A DNA stretch of 64,000 nt. Source: Patiria miniata (taxonomy: Eukaryota > Echinodermata > Asteroidea > Valvatida > Asterinidae). The stretch lies in assembly GCF_015706575.1 (NCBI RefSeq), contig NW_024037058.1, positions 17,629,547 to 17,693,546 of the forward strand, in the 5' to 3' direction. The notes beneath the pieces were generated by a model that was not told the origin of the DNA, did not search any database, and saw only the letters and a list, made by a program, of their open reading frames with translations. Position numbers and translations under genes: made by a program. Below, in pieces: positions 14,480-25,784 of the stretch (the first letter of the stretch is position 1; every line of letters starts with the position of its first letter).

Positions 14480-16490
14480 AAAAAGCGTGAAATTTGCCTG
14501 GTTCAGTGGTATAGACTACTGATTCTTAATCTGGAGGTTGTGGGTTCAATCCCAGGCTGGGAATTTTAAAAAAAAAATTCAAAGTTTTATTATTTTTTAG
14601 GTCAATTGAAACTTTATATTGAATTTCTTAACCTCTAAAAAGTGTGAAACGGTGCTTAGTCCAGTGGTATAAACTGCTGATTCTAAATCTGGAGGTTGTG
14701 GGTTCAATCCCAGGCTGGGAATTTTAGATTTCAAAATTTTATTATTTTTTAGGTCAATGAAACTTTATATTGAATTTCTTAACCTCTAGAAAGTGTGAAA
14801 TGGTGCGTAGTCCAGTGGTATAAACTGCTGATTCTAAATCTGGAGGTTGCGGGTTCAATCCCAGGCTGGGAATTATAGATTTCAAAATTTTATTATTTTT
14901 TAGGTCAATTGAAACTTTATATTTAATTTCATAACCACTAAAAAGTGTAAAATGGTGCTTTGTCCAGTGGTACAGACTACAGTCTCTAAATCTGGAGGTT
15001 GTGGGTTCAATCCCAGGCTGGAAATTTTAGATTTCAAAATTTTATTATTTTTTAGGTCAATTGAAACTTTATATTTAATTTCTTGACCTCTAAAAAGTGT
15101 GAAATGTGCTTAGTCCAGTGGTATAGACTGCTGATTCTAAATCTGGAGGTTGCGGGTTCAATCCCAGGCAGGGAATTTTAGATTTCAAAATTTTATTATT
15201 TTTTAGGTCAATTGAAACTTTATATTTAATTTCTTAACCACTAAAAAGTGTGAAATTTGCCTGGTTCAGTGGTATAGACTGCTGATTCTTAATCTGGAGG
15301 TTGCAGGTTCAATCCCAGGCAGGGAATTTTAGATTTCAAAATTTTATTATTTTTTAGGTCAATTGAAACTTTATATTTAATTTCTTAACCTCTAAAAAGT
15401 GTGAAACGGTGCTTAGTCCAGTGGTATAAACTGCTGATTTTAAATCTGGAGGTTGCGGGGTCAATCCCAGGCTGGGAATTTTAGATTTCAAAATTTTATT
15501 ATTTTTTAGGTCAATTGAAACTTTATATTTAATTTCATAACCACTAAAAAGTGTGAAATGGTGCTTAGTCCAGTGGTATAAACTGCTGATTCTAAATCTG
15601 GAGGTTGCGGGTTCAATCCCAGGCTGGGAATTTTAGATTTCAAAGTTTTATTATTTTTTAGGACAAGTGAAACTTTATATTTAATTTCATAACCACTAAA
15701 AAGTGTGAAATGGTGCTTAGTCCAGTGGTATAAACTGCTGATTCTAAATCTGGAGGTTGCGGGTTCAATCCCAGGCTGGGAATTTTAGATTTCAAAGTTT
15801 TATTATTTTTTAGGTCAAGTGAAACTTTATGTTTAATTTCATAACCACTAAAAAGTGTGAAATGGTGCTTAGTCCAGTGGTATAAACTGCTGATTCTTAA
15901 TCTGGAGGTTGCAGGTTCAATCCCAGACTGGGAATTTTAGATTTCAAAATTTTATTATTTTTTAGGTCAATTGAAACTTTATATTGAATTTCTTAACCTC
16001 TAGAAAGTGTGAAATGGTGCTTAGTCCAGTGGTATAAACTGCTGATTCTAAATCTGGAGGTTGGTGGTTCAATTCCAGGCTGGGAATTTTAGATTTCAAA
16101 GTTTTATTATTTTTTAGGTCAATTGAAATTTTATATTGAATTTCTTAACCACTAAAAAGTGTGAAATGGTGCTTAGTCCAGTGGTATAAACTGCTGATTC
16201 TAAATCTGGAGGTTGCGGGTTCAATCCCTGGCTGGGAATTTTAGATTTCAAAGTTTTATTATTGTTTAGGTCAATTCAAACTTTATATTGAATTTCTTAA
16301 CCTCTAAAAAGTGTGAAATGGTCCTTAGTCCAGTGGTATAGACTGCTGATTCTAAATCTGGAGGTTGCAGGTTCAATCCCAGGCTGGGAATTTGAGATTT
16401 CAAAGTTTTATTATTTTTGGGTCAATTCATACTTTATATTGAATTTCTTAACCCCTAAAAAGCGTGAAATTTGCCTGGTTCAGTGGTATA
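14480..16490 (+). repeat. 13-monomer duplication within the satellite
   Basis: The rare tttgcctggttcagtgg monomer, preceded by the unusual spacer caattcatactttat and aaaagcgtgaaat, occurs with ggttcagtgg at 14,500 and again at 16,477. The offset of 1,977 bp is 13 monomers. A related monomer sits between them near 15,260. Confidence 0.6.
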
Positions 16491-19400
16491 AACTACTGAT
16501 TCTTAATCTGGAGGTTGTGGGTTCAATCCCAGGCTGGGAATTTAAAAAAAAAATTCAAAGTTTTATTATTTTTTAGGTCAATTGAAACTTTATATTGAAT
16601 TTCTTAACCTCTAAAAAGTGTGAAATGGTGCTTAGTCCAGTGGTATAAACTGCTGATTCTAAATCTGGAGGTTGCAGGTTCAATCCCAGGCTGGGAATTT
16701 TAGATTTCAAAATTTTATTATTTTTTAGGTCAATGAAACTTTATATTGAATTTCTTAACCTCTAAAAAGTGTGAAATGGTGCTTAGTCCAGTGGTATAAA
16801 CTGCTGATTCTAAATATGGAGGTTGCGGGTTCAATCCCAGGCTGGGAATTATAGATTTCAAAATTTTATTATTTTTTAGGTCAATTGAAACTTTATATTT
16901 AATTTCATAACCACTAAAAAGTGTAAAATGGTGCTTTGTCCAGTGGTACAGACTGCAGTCTCTAAATCTGGAGGTTGCGGGTTCAATTCCAGGCTGGGAA
17001 TTTTAGATTTCAAAGTTTTATTATTTTTTAGGTCAATTGAAACTTTATATTGAATTTCTTAACCACTAAAATGTGTGAAATGGTTCTTAGTCCAGTGGTA
17101 TAAACTGCTGATTCTAAATCTGGAGCTTTCGGGTTCAATTCCAGGCTGGGAATTTTAGATTTCAAAGTTTTATTATTTTTTAAGTCAATTGAAACTTTAT
17201 ATTGAATTTCTTAACCACTAAAAAGTGTGAAATGGTGCTTAGTCCAGTGGTATAAACTGCTGAATCTGAATCTGGAGGTTGTGGGTTCAATTCCAGGCTG
17301 GGGATTTCAAAGTTTTATTATTTTTTAGGTCAATTGAAACTTTATATTTAATTTCTTAACCACTAAAAAGTGTGAAATGGTGCTTAGTCCAGTGGTATAA
17401 ACTGCTCATACTCAATCTGGAGGTTGCGGGTTCAATCCCAGGCTGGGAATTTTAGATTTCAAAGTTTTATTATTTTTGGGGTCAATTGAAACTTTATATT
17501 GAATTTCTTATCCTCTAAAAATTGTGAAATGGTGCTTAGTCCAGTGGTATAAACTGCTGATTTTAAATCTGGAGGTTGCCGGTTCAATCCCAGGCTGGGA
17601 ATTTTAGATTTCAAAATTTTATTATTGTTTATGTCAATTGAAACTTTATATTGAATTTCTTAACCACTAAAAAGTGTGAAATGGTGCTTAGTCCAGTGGT
17701 ATAAACTGCTGATTCTAAATCTGGAGGTTGTGGGTTCAATCCCAAGCTGGGAATTTTAGATTTTAAAATTTTATTATTTTTTAGGTCAATTGAAACTTTA
17801 TATTGAATTTCTTAACCTCTAAAAAGTGTGAAATGGTCCTTAGTCCAGTGGTATAGACTGCTGATTCTAAATCTGGAGGTTGCAGGTTCAATCCCAGGCT
17901 GGGAATTTTAGATTTCAAAGTTTTATTATTTTTTGGGTCAATTCAAACTTTATATTGAATTTCTTAACCTCTAAAAAGTGTGAAATGGTGCTTAGTCCAG
18001 TGGTATAAACTGCTGATTCTAAATCTGGAGGTTGCGGGTTCAATCCCAGGCTGGGAATTTTAGATTTCAAAGTTTTATTATTTTTTAGGTCAATTGAAAC
18101 TTTATATTTAATTTCATCACCACTAAAAAGTGTAAAATGGTGCTTTGTCCAGTGGTACGGACTGCAGTCTCTAAATCTGGAGGTTGCGGGTTCAATTCCA
18201 GGCTGGGAATTTTAGATTTCAAAGTTTTATTATTTTTTAGGTCAATTGAAACTTTATATTGAATTTCTTAACCACTAAAAAGTGTGAAATGGTGCTTAGT
18301 CCAGTGGTATAAACTGCTGATTCTAAATCTGGAGGTTGCGGGTTCAATCCCAGGCTGGGAATTTTAGATTTCAAAGTTTTATTATTTTTTAGGTCAAGTG
18401 AAACTTTATATTTAATTTCATAACCACTAAAAAGTGTGAAATGGTGCTTAGTCCAGTGGTATAAACTGCTGATTCTAAATCTGGAGGTTGCGGGTTCAAT
18501 CCCAGGCTGGGAATTTTAGATTTCAAAGTTTTATTATTTTTTAGGTCAAGTGAAACTTTATATTTAATTTCATAACCACTAAAAAGTGTGAAATGGTGCT
18601 TAGTCCAGTGGTATAAACTGCTGATTCTTAATCTGGAGGTTGCAGGTTCAATCCCAGACTGGGAATTTTAGATTTCAAAATTTTAATATTTTTTAGGTCA
18701 ATTGAAACTTTATATTGAATTTCTTAACCTCTAAAAAGTGTGAAACGGTGCTTAGTCCAGTGGTATAAACTGCTGATTCTAAATCTGGAGGTTGTGGGTT
18801 CAATCCCAAGCTGGGAATTTTAGATTTTAAAATTTTATTATTTTTTAGGTCAATTGAAACTTTATATTGAATTTCTTAACCTCTAAAAAGTGTGAAATGG
18901 TCCTTAGTCCAGTGGTATAGACTGCTGATTCTAAATCTGGAGGTTGCAGGTTCAATCCCAGGCTGGGAATTTTAGATTTCAAAGTTTTATTATTTTTTGG
19001 GTCAATTCAAACTTTATATTGAATTTCTTAACCTCAAAAAAGTGTGAAATGGTGCTTAGTCCAGTGGTATAAACTGCTGATTCTTAATCTGGAGGTTGCA
19101 GGTTCAATCCCAGACTGGGAATTTTAGATTTCAAAGTTTTATTAGTTTTTGGGTCAATTGAAACTTTATATTGAATTTCTTAACCACTGAAAAGTGTGAA
19201 ATGGTGCTTAGTCCAGTGGTATAGACTGCTGATTCTAAATCTGGAGGTTGCGGGTTCAATCCCAGGCTGGGAATTTTAGATTTCAAAATTTTATTATTTT
19301 TTAATTCAATTGCAACTTTATATTTAATTTCTTAACCACTAAAAAAGTGTGAAATGGTGCTTAGTCCAGTGGTATAAACTGCTGATTTTAAATCTGGAGG

Positions 19401-20215
19401 TTGTTGGTTCAATCCCAGGCTGGGAATTTTAGATTTCAAAGTTTTATTATTTTTTGGGTCAATTCAAACTTTATATTGAATTTCTTAACCTCTAAAAAGT
19501 GTGAAATGATGCTTAGTCCAGTGGTATAAACTGCTGATTCTAAATCTGGAGGTTGCGGGTTCAATCCCAGGCTGGGAATTTTAGATTTCAAAATTTTATT
19601 ATTTTTTAGGTCAATTGAAACTTTATATTTAATTTCTAATCCACTAAAAAGTGTGAAATGGTGCTTAGTCCAGTGGTATAGACTGCTGATTCTTAATCAG
19701 GAGGTTGCGGGTTCAATCCCTAGCTGGGAATTTTAAATTTTAAAATTGTATTACTTTTTAGGGTCAATTGAAACTTTCTAGTTAATTTTTTAACCTCTAA
19801 AAAGTGTGAAATTGTGCTTAGTCATGTGGTACGGACTGCAGACTCTAAATCTGGAGGTTGCGGGTTCAATCCCAGGCTGGGAATTTTAAATTTTAAAATT
19901 TTATTATTTTTTAGGTGAATTGCAACTTTATATTTAATTTCATAACCACTAAAAAGTGTGAAATGGTGCTTAGTCCAGTGGTATAAACTGCTGATTCTAA
20001 ATCTGGAGATTGCAGGTTTAATCCTAGGCTGGGAATTTTAGATTTGAAAATTTTATTACTTTTTAGGTCAATTGCATCTTTAAAGTTAATTTTGTAACCA
20101 CTAAAGTGTGAAATTGTGCTTAGTCCAGTGGTATGGACTTCTGACTCTAAATCTGGAGGTTGCGGGTTCAATCCCAGGGTGGAATTTTCAATTATAAAGT
20201 TTTTATTACTTTTTA

Positions 20216-21540
20216 GGTCAATTAAAACCTTTTTAATTGTAGATTAATTGTATGAGAGACCAGAGAAAGAGGACACAATAAGATAAGGTTGGATTAATTT
20301 ATTGGCAGCATGGGTGTAGGTCTTGCACTATGACGTTAAGTGTTTGTTAGCCAAAAAACAACATTTTACTCATTAATATACTTTCTAAATAAAGCTCCTT
20401 CTAAAGTAATAACTAAATGATATAGTTATATCGTATTTCTTTTCTTGAAAATTAAAATAAGCTGTTTTCTAAAAAAAATAGGTTACAACAAATTAAGATC
20501 ATCAGAATTTTGTCTTAAGACAAATAATTCATTACAATTTAAAAGTGAGCAGTTACTTAGATAAATCGGAATGTTTGTCTTTGAAATATAATCTTCAGTT
20601 GCATATAATTTAAAGTGTATTCTTTTGGATTGAATTAATAATAATGTTAATGTAATAGTAATGGTCGAAGTAATACAGTAAATCGTAAAAAAAGTACTTT
20701 GGTCTGCGAGAATGCTGCAATTTGCTCAAGCCCTTTAGGCTCTTCAGGACGTGGCCTGGTAACAACTCTTCCACCTCAATACTGTTCAGCACTCAGCCTG
20801 ATCAAACAAAATAAACACCATTTCTTTTTTTGCTCAATTCTCTATAACTTATATGTTAATCGAACTGCTATGATCAAATACTAAAAATATACAAATATAG
20901 TTATATCGTTACTGGCCTTGTAGGAATCGGCTTTGCACTTTCACTCATCTCGATAATATTAAGAGTACTTTCTCTGTTTTATATTATTAATAACAACAAA
21001 ATATTAACCTTTGCGGATCTAAATTAATCCACAAGAAAAAACAAAATCTGGAACACTTAATTTATGAACGGGCATAAAATACTGCACATTCACACTTTTT
21101 GTATTTCTCAGGCAAAGAAAATGATAATGAAAATATAAACACTTTTTTTGTCTTCTTCAATTCTTGATCAAGTATTACGAACTTAACAATCTTAAAAACT
21201 ACAGCCTACAAATTTTGGTTAGAACAACACAATAACCACATTAAGCAGGTATACTCTGTATGTGAATGTAACATGTTTAGTCTCTGGCTCTTAATAAGTC
21301 TGCATGCAAAATTTATCTGAGAAGACATGACTCGGAAAAAGGCATAAATACTCAAAAATTCACAATTTCCCTTCTTTCTAGATCAAAATCGGTAACTCCC
21401 ACATATATACACACATTGACTTCTTCAATTCTTGATTATTTACTCCTAGCGATTAAATACGGTGCACAATATTAAGTGAAGAATATCTGCGCATAATTTA
21501 TTCAAGCAGGCATTACAAACAGGGACTTTTACAACTTTCT
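20216..21540. other. AT-rich intergenic stretch
   Basis: The satellite ends at about 20,215 and unrelated AT-rich DNA begins. I see no reading frame with recognisable content, no RNA gene and no clear repeat boundary. A short minus-strand frame at 20,610-20,792 is not convincing. Confidence 0.5.
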
Positions 21541-21900
21541 TTATACCTTAGGACAAAACTGATTTAGAGATTGACAGGCACTCATTAATATCTCGCTGGA
21601 TATATCTGTCCTTCGATACTTGTCCATCTTAAAATGTTTTTTCCTGACATACTTAATGAGTTTACTCTGATTCAAGATTAATCTGTTCTTGCTAGATGCC
21701 TGGGTGGCCACTGATAAGGGGCTCAAGATATAGGATGGATGGGATTTCTCTTTTATTCTGCCAGAAACAAGGATATCTAGGACTGATTCAGTGACAAATC
21801 TAGCATCACTGATAGCAGGTTGATTATTATGGCATAACATAGGAAGAGGGTACTCTGTAAACAGAATCATGTAACCATTACTTAAAACAGATAGTATCAT
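21541..21900 (-). pseudogene. Retrotransposon reverse-transcriptase fragment
   Basis: The minus strand encodes 119 residues that read like the start of a reverse-transcriptase domain of Ty3/DIRS-like retrotransposons. Visible marks are NGYMILFTEYP near the start, a FVTESVLDILVSGRIKE stretch, SPLSVATQASSKNRLILN and a KHFKMDKYR segment, which match the general pattern NPLSV...GK.RLILD...K.FK.ED of such enzymes. The catalytic YxDD region is missing, so this is a remnant. The family assignment is from memory of the motif pattern and is uncertain. It lies between the satellite and the ABC transporter gene. Confidence 0.5.
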
Positions 21901-22105
21901 TTGTGGAGATCCGATCTTTCACCAGAATTTCAGGTGTTGTTTTAATCGTCATTTCACCAACATAGCGTCTGATTCTAATTCTTTGGAAGTATAGGATTTA
22001 TAAGAGCATTACTGAAATACATCGCCAAACTTGTCTTCTAACTTTTTGCGGCTTTCTAGGATGATCCCGCTGGGAGTTGGGGACTTGAACTGATGGTTGC
22101 TGACC

Positions 22106-22405
22106 CTAAAACACTTGATGCACCTTTGGCGGACATTGTGCTGGCTCCGTCAATGGGGGACAGGGCTCTTTGCGAGACAGGGACGTGGAACCTGTTGAAG
22201 TAACCCATGGCTGGACTGGCTGTGGCTCTTGGTCTGGTGAACTGAGAGGATTGACCGCTAACTTGGGCGAATGGACATGTTCCAGACCAGTGGCCTCGCA
22301 TTCTGCTTGAGTAGCATTTTCAGGATTTGTCAGGCCGGGTAAAGGAAAAATAAAAAGAACGAAGAAAGGAAAAATATCGCACAAAGGAGACCACACATCA
22401 GTCAT
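22106..22405 (-). other. Unrecognised minus-strand open frame
   Basis: A 99-codon minus-strand frame is rich in proline, serine and glutamate (for example SSPDQEPQPVQPW). A second overlapping frame covers 22,056-22,301. I recognise no domain. It may be part of the same decayed retroelement as the reverse-transcriptase fragment at 21,541-21,900, or chance. Confidence 0.2.
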
Positions 22406-22538
22406 AAGAGGGTGGGTGGGTGGGCATTACTAGGCAATAAGGACAATCTCTGTGGTGACACTTAACGTGTGTGCAGCAACCTGAAGTGGCAGGAGATGTG
22501 GCTTGGGCCCTTTTATGGTGGTGTACACTCCTGATTGA

Positions 22539-22965
22539 TTAAATGGAATGTACATCATTGGCTTTTGCTGTAATTTTCAGAAATGAACTATTTGGGGGGT
22601 TAATATACATGTAGATCAAATATTGTTAAACTGACATGTTTGAAGTTTTGTGTTCGAAAATGCTGGAAAAACCAAGAAAAACTGTAAGGAAAATTGTAAG
22701 GTGTAAGGAAACTATTCTATGGCCTGAACCCATTCATGAACATGGAACCAATAGCAAACAAAATTTGGACTTAAAAAAAAAACACGGTAAATTTGTCGCA
22801 AAATATTTTGGTTTTTCCAACAGTGGTCGGCTGACCACCCTTGGAAATGTACACAAAAGTACCATTATTCTTGGAAATGACTTCGCACCTGGTGCCATTA
22901 TTTTACAGGTTGCTTTAGACTTGGTAGTTTTATTTTTCGGTGTTTGCAAATGTTGTATTTTCCCT
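22539..22965 (-). mobile_element. MITE-like element, TTAA family 1 (copy 1)
   Basis: The left end reads TTAA then atggaatgtacatcattgg. The right end reads aaatgttgtattttccct, the inverted counterpart. The inside carries a near-palindrome, cagtggtcggctgaccaccc, at about 22,821. Relatives lie in introns 7, 17 and 19 of the downstream gene. Non-coding. Confidence 0.65.
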
Positions 22966-24120
22966 ACAGAGGATGTCATCTGAGAATGTTAAGAACGTAT
23001 AACAAATGTATAACAAATGTACAGACGTTGGCTGCGCACTGTCTACGGCTCTATAAATGCATGTCTTAAGTAACGATGTTTTAATGCTTTCATTGGCCCC
23101 AAATTGTATAAATCACTGAAGAAAATCAATATAATTTAAAAAATTGGTAGATAAAGTTTTCAAGGAAAATGGGGGGGGGGGGGACAAACTGCGGGGGAAG
23201 GACAAAACTTGGGGGCAAATGCCCCTCATGCCCCCCCCCCCCCCCCCCCCCCCCCTCCCCGGTAGCACCACCACTGGCTGTGCCGCGTGCACATATGCCA
23301 CATTGTGCATTGAAAAAGTAATTTGTAGTATTCTCGTACATTAAATTAGCTGGGGAAATGTGCTTATACTCCTTGGATACAGTGTTCATTTTGTTTTGGT
23401 CACCATGGCAAATGAACTTTTCGGACATATCCAACAAAAATACTTTCCAACAACTTACAGGCAGCAAATTATTTAAACTTACATATAAAAAGTATATATA
23501 TCTCTTAATTAACATGTTTAATCTATCTATGGTTTGTTTACTTCTGTGGTAAATTATGTAAACAACAGTTGATCAAATAAAAATAATGAATCAAATAAAA
23601 CGAACCTAATCATTGGAGTAGTATTCGCTGAAAACGGTCACAAGAAGCTGAATAGGCCTAGTTAATTTTTTAACAAAAATGGTTGAAAATGCATTAAATA
23701 TACAGGCAAAAACGTTAATGATAACAGTTTCCATGGCAACCATTATTGTTAAAACTTTGAAGTTTCTTGCCTTGGGTACATATCATGACAGAAACAAGAA
23801 AGTATTCTCAAAAGTTGTAAAATTTTTATAGGTTTGTTTACGTTAACAGAAATTTTCCCGCAAAATTTAACTGATACAAGGAAATAAAATAAAAACCAGG
23901 GCCTATCTCTTGCCTAATTGCATTCACTTTTGTGGCAATCCATCAAATTACTGCCCCCCCCCCCCCCCCCCGGAGAAAAAAAGCAAAAAAAACCCCACAG
24001 TTCTGAGAAATTCCTGTCTCAACCATTGAGTGAGAAAGTCTTCGGCTAGGCCTGCAGGCTACAAATAACAAAATGTAGCTAATTTTCGGTCCACGTTTAC
24101 AAACCAAAATTCTCAATTAT
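22966..24120. repeat. Intergenic stretch with long G and C homopolymers
   Basis: A G run starts near 23,170, a C run of about 35 bases lies near 23,230-23,265, and another C run of about 22 bases lies near 23,945-23,970. Short open frames here are translations of the homopolymers. No gene was seen. Confidence 0.7.
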
Positions 24121-24527
24121 TTCAAACCTCCAAACTCTCCTGTCACAGAATGTTTGGCCCCAGTATTTCGCAGGTATTATTTTGACAGGGTTAGGTACAT
24201 CTAAGGGGTTCAAATCTCTGAAAAGTCAAACAAAAACGTGAAATTTACCAGAATTTCGCTCACCAAGATCACAGAGAACTTCGCTCTAGCATATCTAGTG
24301 CTGGCTGATCAGCTGTCTGTGAGCACAGCGCCCTCAGTTGACAGCTAACGAGACAGCAGAGTAAACTTTCTGTGAATCTTGGTGAGCGAAATTCTGGTAA
24401 ATTTCTCATTTTTGTTTGACTTTCAGAAATTTGAACCCACCCTACAGGTACCTAACCATGTCAAAATAATGCCTGTGAAATACTGGAGCCAAACAATGTG
24501 TGGAAGGAGAGTTTAGAGGTTTGAAAA
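24121..24527. repeat. Large foldback (inverted repeat) of ~410 bp
   Basis: The left arm, 24,121-24,276, begins ttcaaacctccaaactctcc and ends caccaagatcacagag. The right arm, 24,368-24,527, is its imperfect reverse complement, beginning tctgtgaatcttggtgagcg and ending gagagtttagaggtttgaa. The loop is about 90 bp. The shape suggests a foldback MITE. No coding content. Confidence 0.75.
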
Positions 24528-24639
24528 AATGAAAATGTTCTGCCGGTAAAGACTGTACGTAAGTACTGGCAATGGCATATTGACTCAGTATGCGAACAAT
24601 GCACTTTTTATCATGATGTGTATTTTATTGTTATGGCTC

Positions 24640-25270
24640 AGTGGGATTTTTGTTTAATAAATAAACGACCTTTTTTTTATTAAGTCTAATTAATTAATTA
24701 AATTAAAACATTGAATTAATTAACTAATCATTAATAACTAGGCTACTTTTAAAAAATAATTACCATCTTATATGCATAGCGATTTAAGTTAAAGCATGTA
24801 AACATTAATAATGAATTATTGAGCCTGCAAATGAAATAATTGTTAAAGTAATAAATTAAATTAGTTAATTAAAATAGTAATGAGTTAATTAATTTTTTCA
24901 AATTATGCATTTTTGAAGTGTACACAGCGTTCAAAATGTTATGCAAAGTATTTTTTAAAACAATATGAATGATTGTATCATCCAATTAATTAATTGCTAA
25001 ATTAATCAAATTAGTATTTTTTTAATTGATCAACTTCAGTATACTTTCCAAGCAATCACCGCTAGTCCCTCCCCTGGTCCCTTCCCCGCCCCCGCCCCCT
25101 CAAAAACTTCTCTGATAAGCACTGCTAAATCTCAATGTTTTTTTTCATTGACGCTAATTGAATTCCCCTTTTTATTTATTACTTTGTTCATTAATTTATT
25201 CCATTATTTATTAATTAATTTCTCCATGTATTTGTGTTTTGAACATTTTTTTCTTAATCAATGAAAATCC
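24640..25270. repeat. AT-rich low-complexity tract
   Basis: Many repeats of attaatta and ttaattaa, most dense at 24,680-25,020 and 25,170-25,260. No gene was seen. Confidence 0.7.
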
Positions 25271-25321
25271 CGCCCGCAAGGTTCTCAAATTGCGATCGCC
25301 TTTGTGCAGGTTGTAATGTGC

Positions 25322-25436
25322 GCACGCAAATTAAAATGGCGCAGTGCAATTTGCGTGCTTCGTGAGTCCCTCGCGCAAGTTTAAACTTGCGCATGGAGTT
25401 TAAACTTGCATGCCGTGCGCAAGTTTAAACTTGCGC
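25322..25436. promoter_or_regulatory. Palindrome cluster upstream of the ABCC gene
   Basis: An 11 bp inverted pair (gcacgcaaatt at 25,322, aatttgcgtgc at 25,348) is followed by two identical 20 bp perfect palindromes centred on TTTAAA, gcgcaagtttaaacttgcgc, at 25,373-25,392 and 25,417-25,436. A shorter related copy (agtttaaact) lies between them. The cluster sits about 350-460 bp upstream of the likely start codon. A regulatory role is only inferred from position and symmetry. Confidence 0.4.
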
Positions 25437-25784
25437 GGGGGACTCAAATTGCACTCGACATTGTTACAAATCCGACGGTGGTGTGGTTTATTCCGTGTAC
25501 GATGCACTTCAATCAGTTTTGACCGGCTGCTTCAGCTTAGTTCTGCACGACATGTGCACCCAAAATGGGCTCTAAAAACACAATTTTTTCACATTTACAC
25601 AGCTTCCTAGATTCCTCTTGGGTGAAATCACAAGGTGAGGTGAAAATTGATGTGCTTGGCGGCAGGTAAAGTAGTGATCCAGTATGGATTTTTAACCGTA
25701 CGCTTATTTTCTCAACAGATGCTGCTGCCTTGAGGCCTGACTCGAGTTCTACATGCCCCACAGCCATTCTGCACGCTGGCCATC

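Larger units (their letters stand above)
1..20215 (+). repeat. tRNA-like satellite array, ~152 bp monomer
   Basis: Roughly 130 head-to-tail copies of a monomer of about 152 bp fill this stretch. The landmark gtccagtgg recurs at 491, 643, 795 and 947, an exact 152 bp step. Each monomer has a tRNA-like half (A box TAGTCCAGTGG, B box GGTTCAATCCC) and an AT-rich half ending ttcttaaccactaaaaagtg. At least three monomer types are visible: the common 'cttagtccagtggtataaac' type, a 'ctttgtccagtggtacagac' type with gcagtctctaaatc, and a rarer 'tttgcctggttcagtgg' type. No long reading frame runs through the array. The count is estimated from length divided by period. The left end is cut by the window edge. 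Confidence 0.97.

Noticed and set aside
14387..16576. Open frames of 60-87 codons inside the satellite
   Set aside because: They are translations of the tandem monomer with the same CLVQWYRLLILNLEV string repeated, depend on where monomer variants remove stops, and have no counterpart in most units.
1..20215. CRISPR-like array
   Set aside because: The repeated unit is the full 152 bp with no unique spacers, and the DNA is clearly from an animal nuclear genome.
1..20215. Cluster of functional tRNA genes
   Set aside because: Acceptor strands do not pair, the T stem has mismatches and the anticodon stem is incomplete. The tRNA-like block is better called derived.
23113..23515. Glycine/proline-rich small proteins
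   Set aside because: They consist of homopolymer G/C translated in three frames on both strands.
25666..25718. 53 bp intron in the 5' UTR (ggcag|gtaaag to ctcaacag)
   Set aside because: The sites look reasonable, but the intron would be much shorter than all others here, and no evidence supports the transcript start. It would not change the protein.
25719..25730. Upstream ATG at 25,719 as the start codon
   Set aside because: It is in frame but reaches TGA at 25,731 after four codons, so it cannot start the SUR-like protein.
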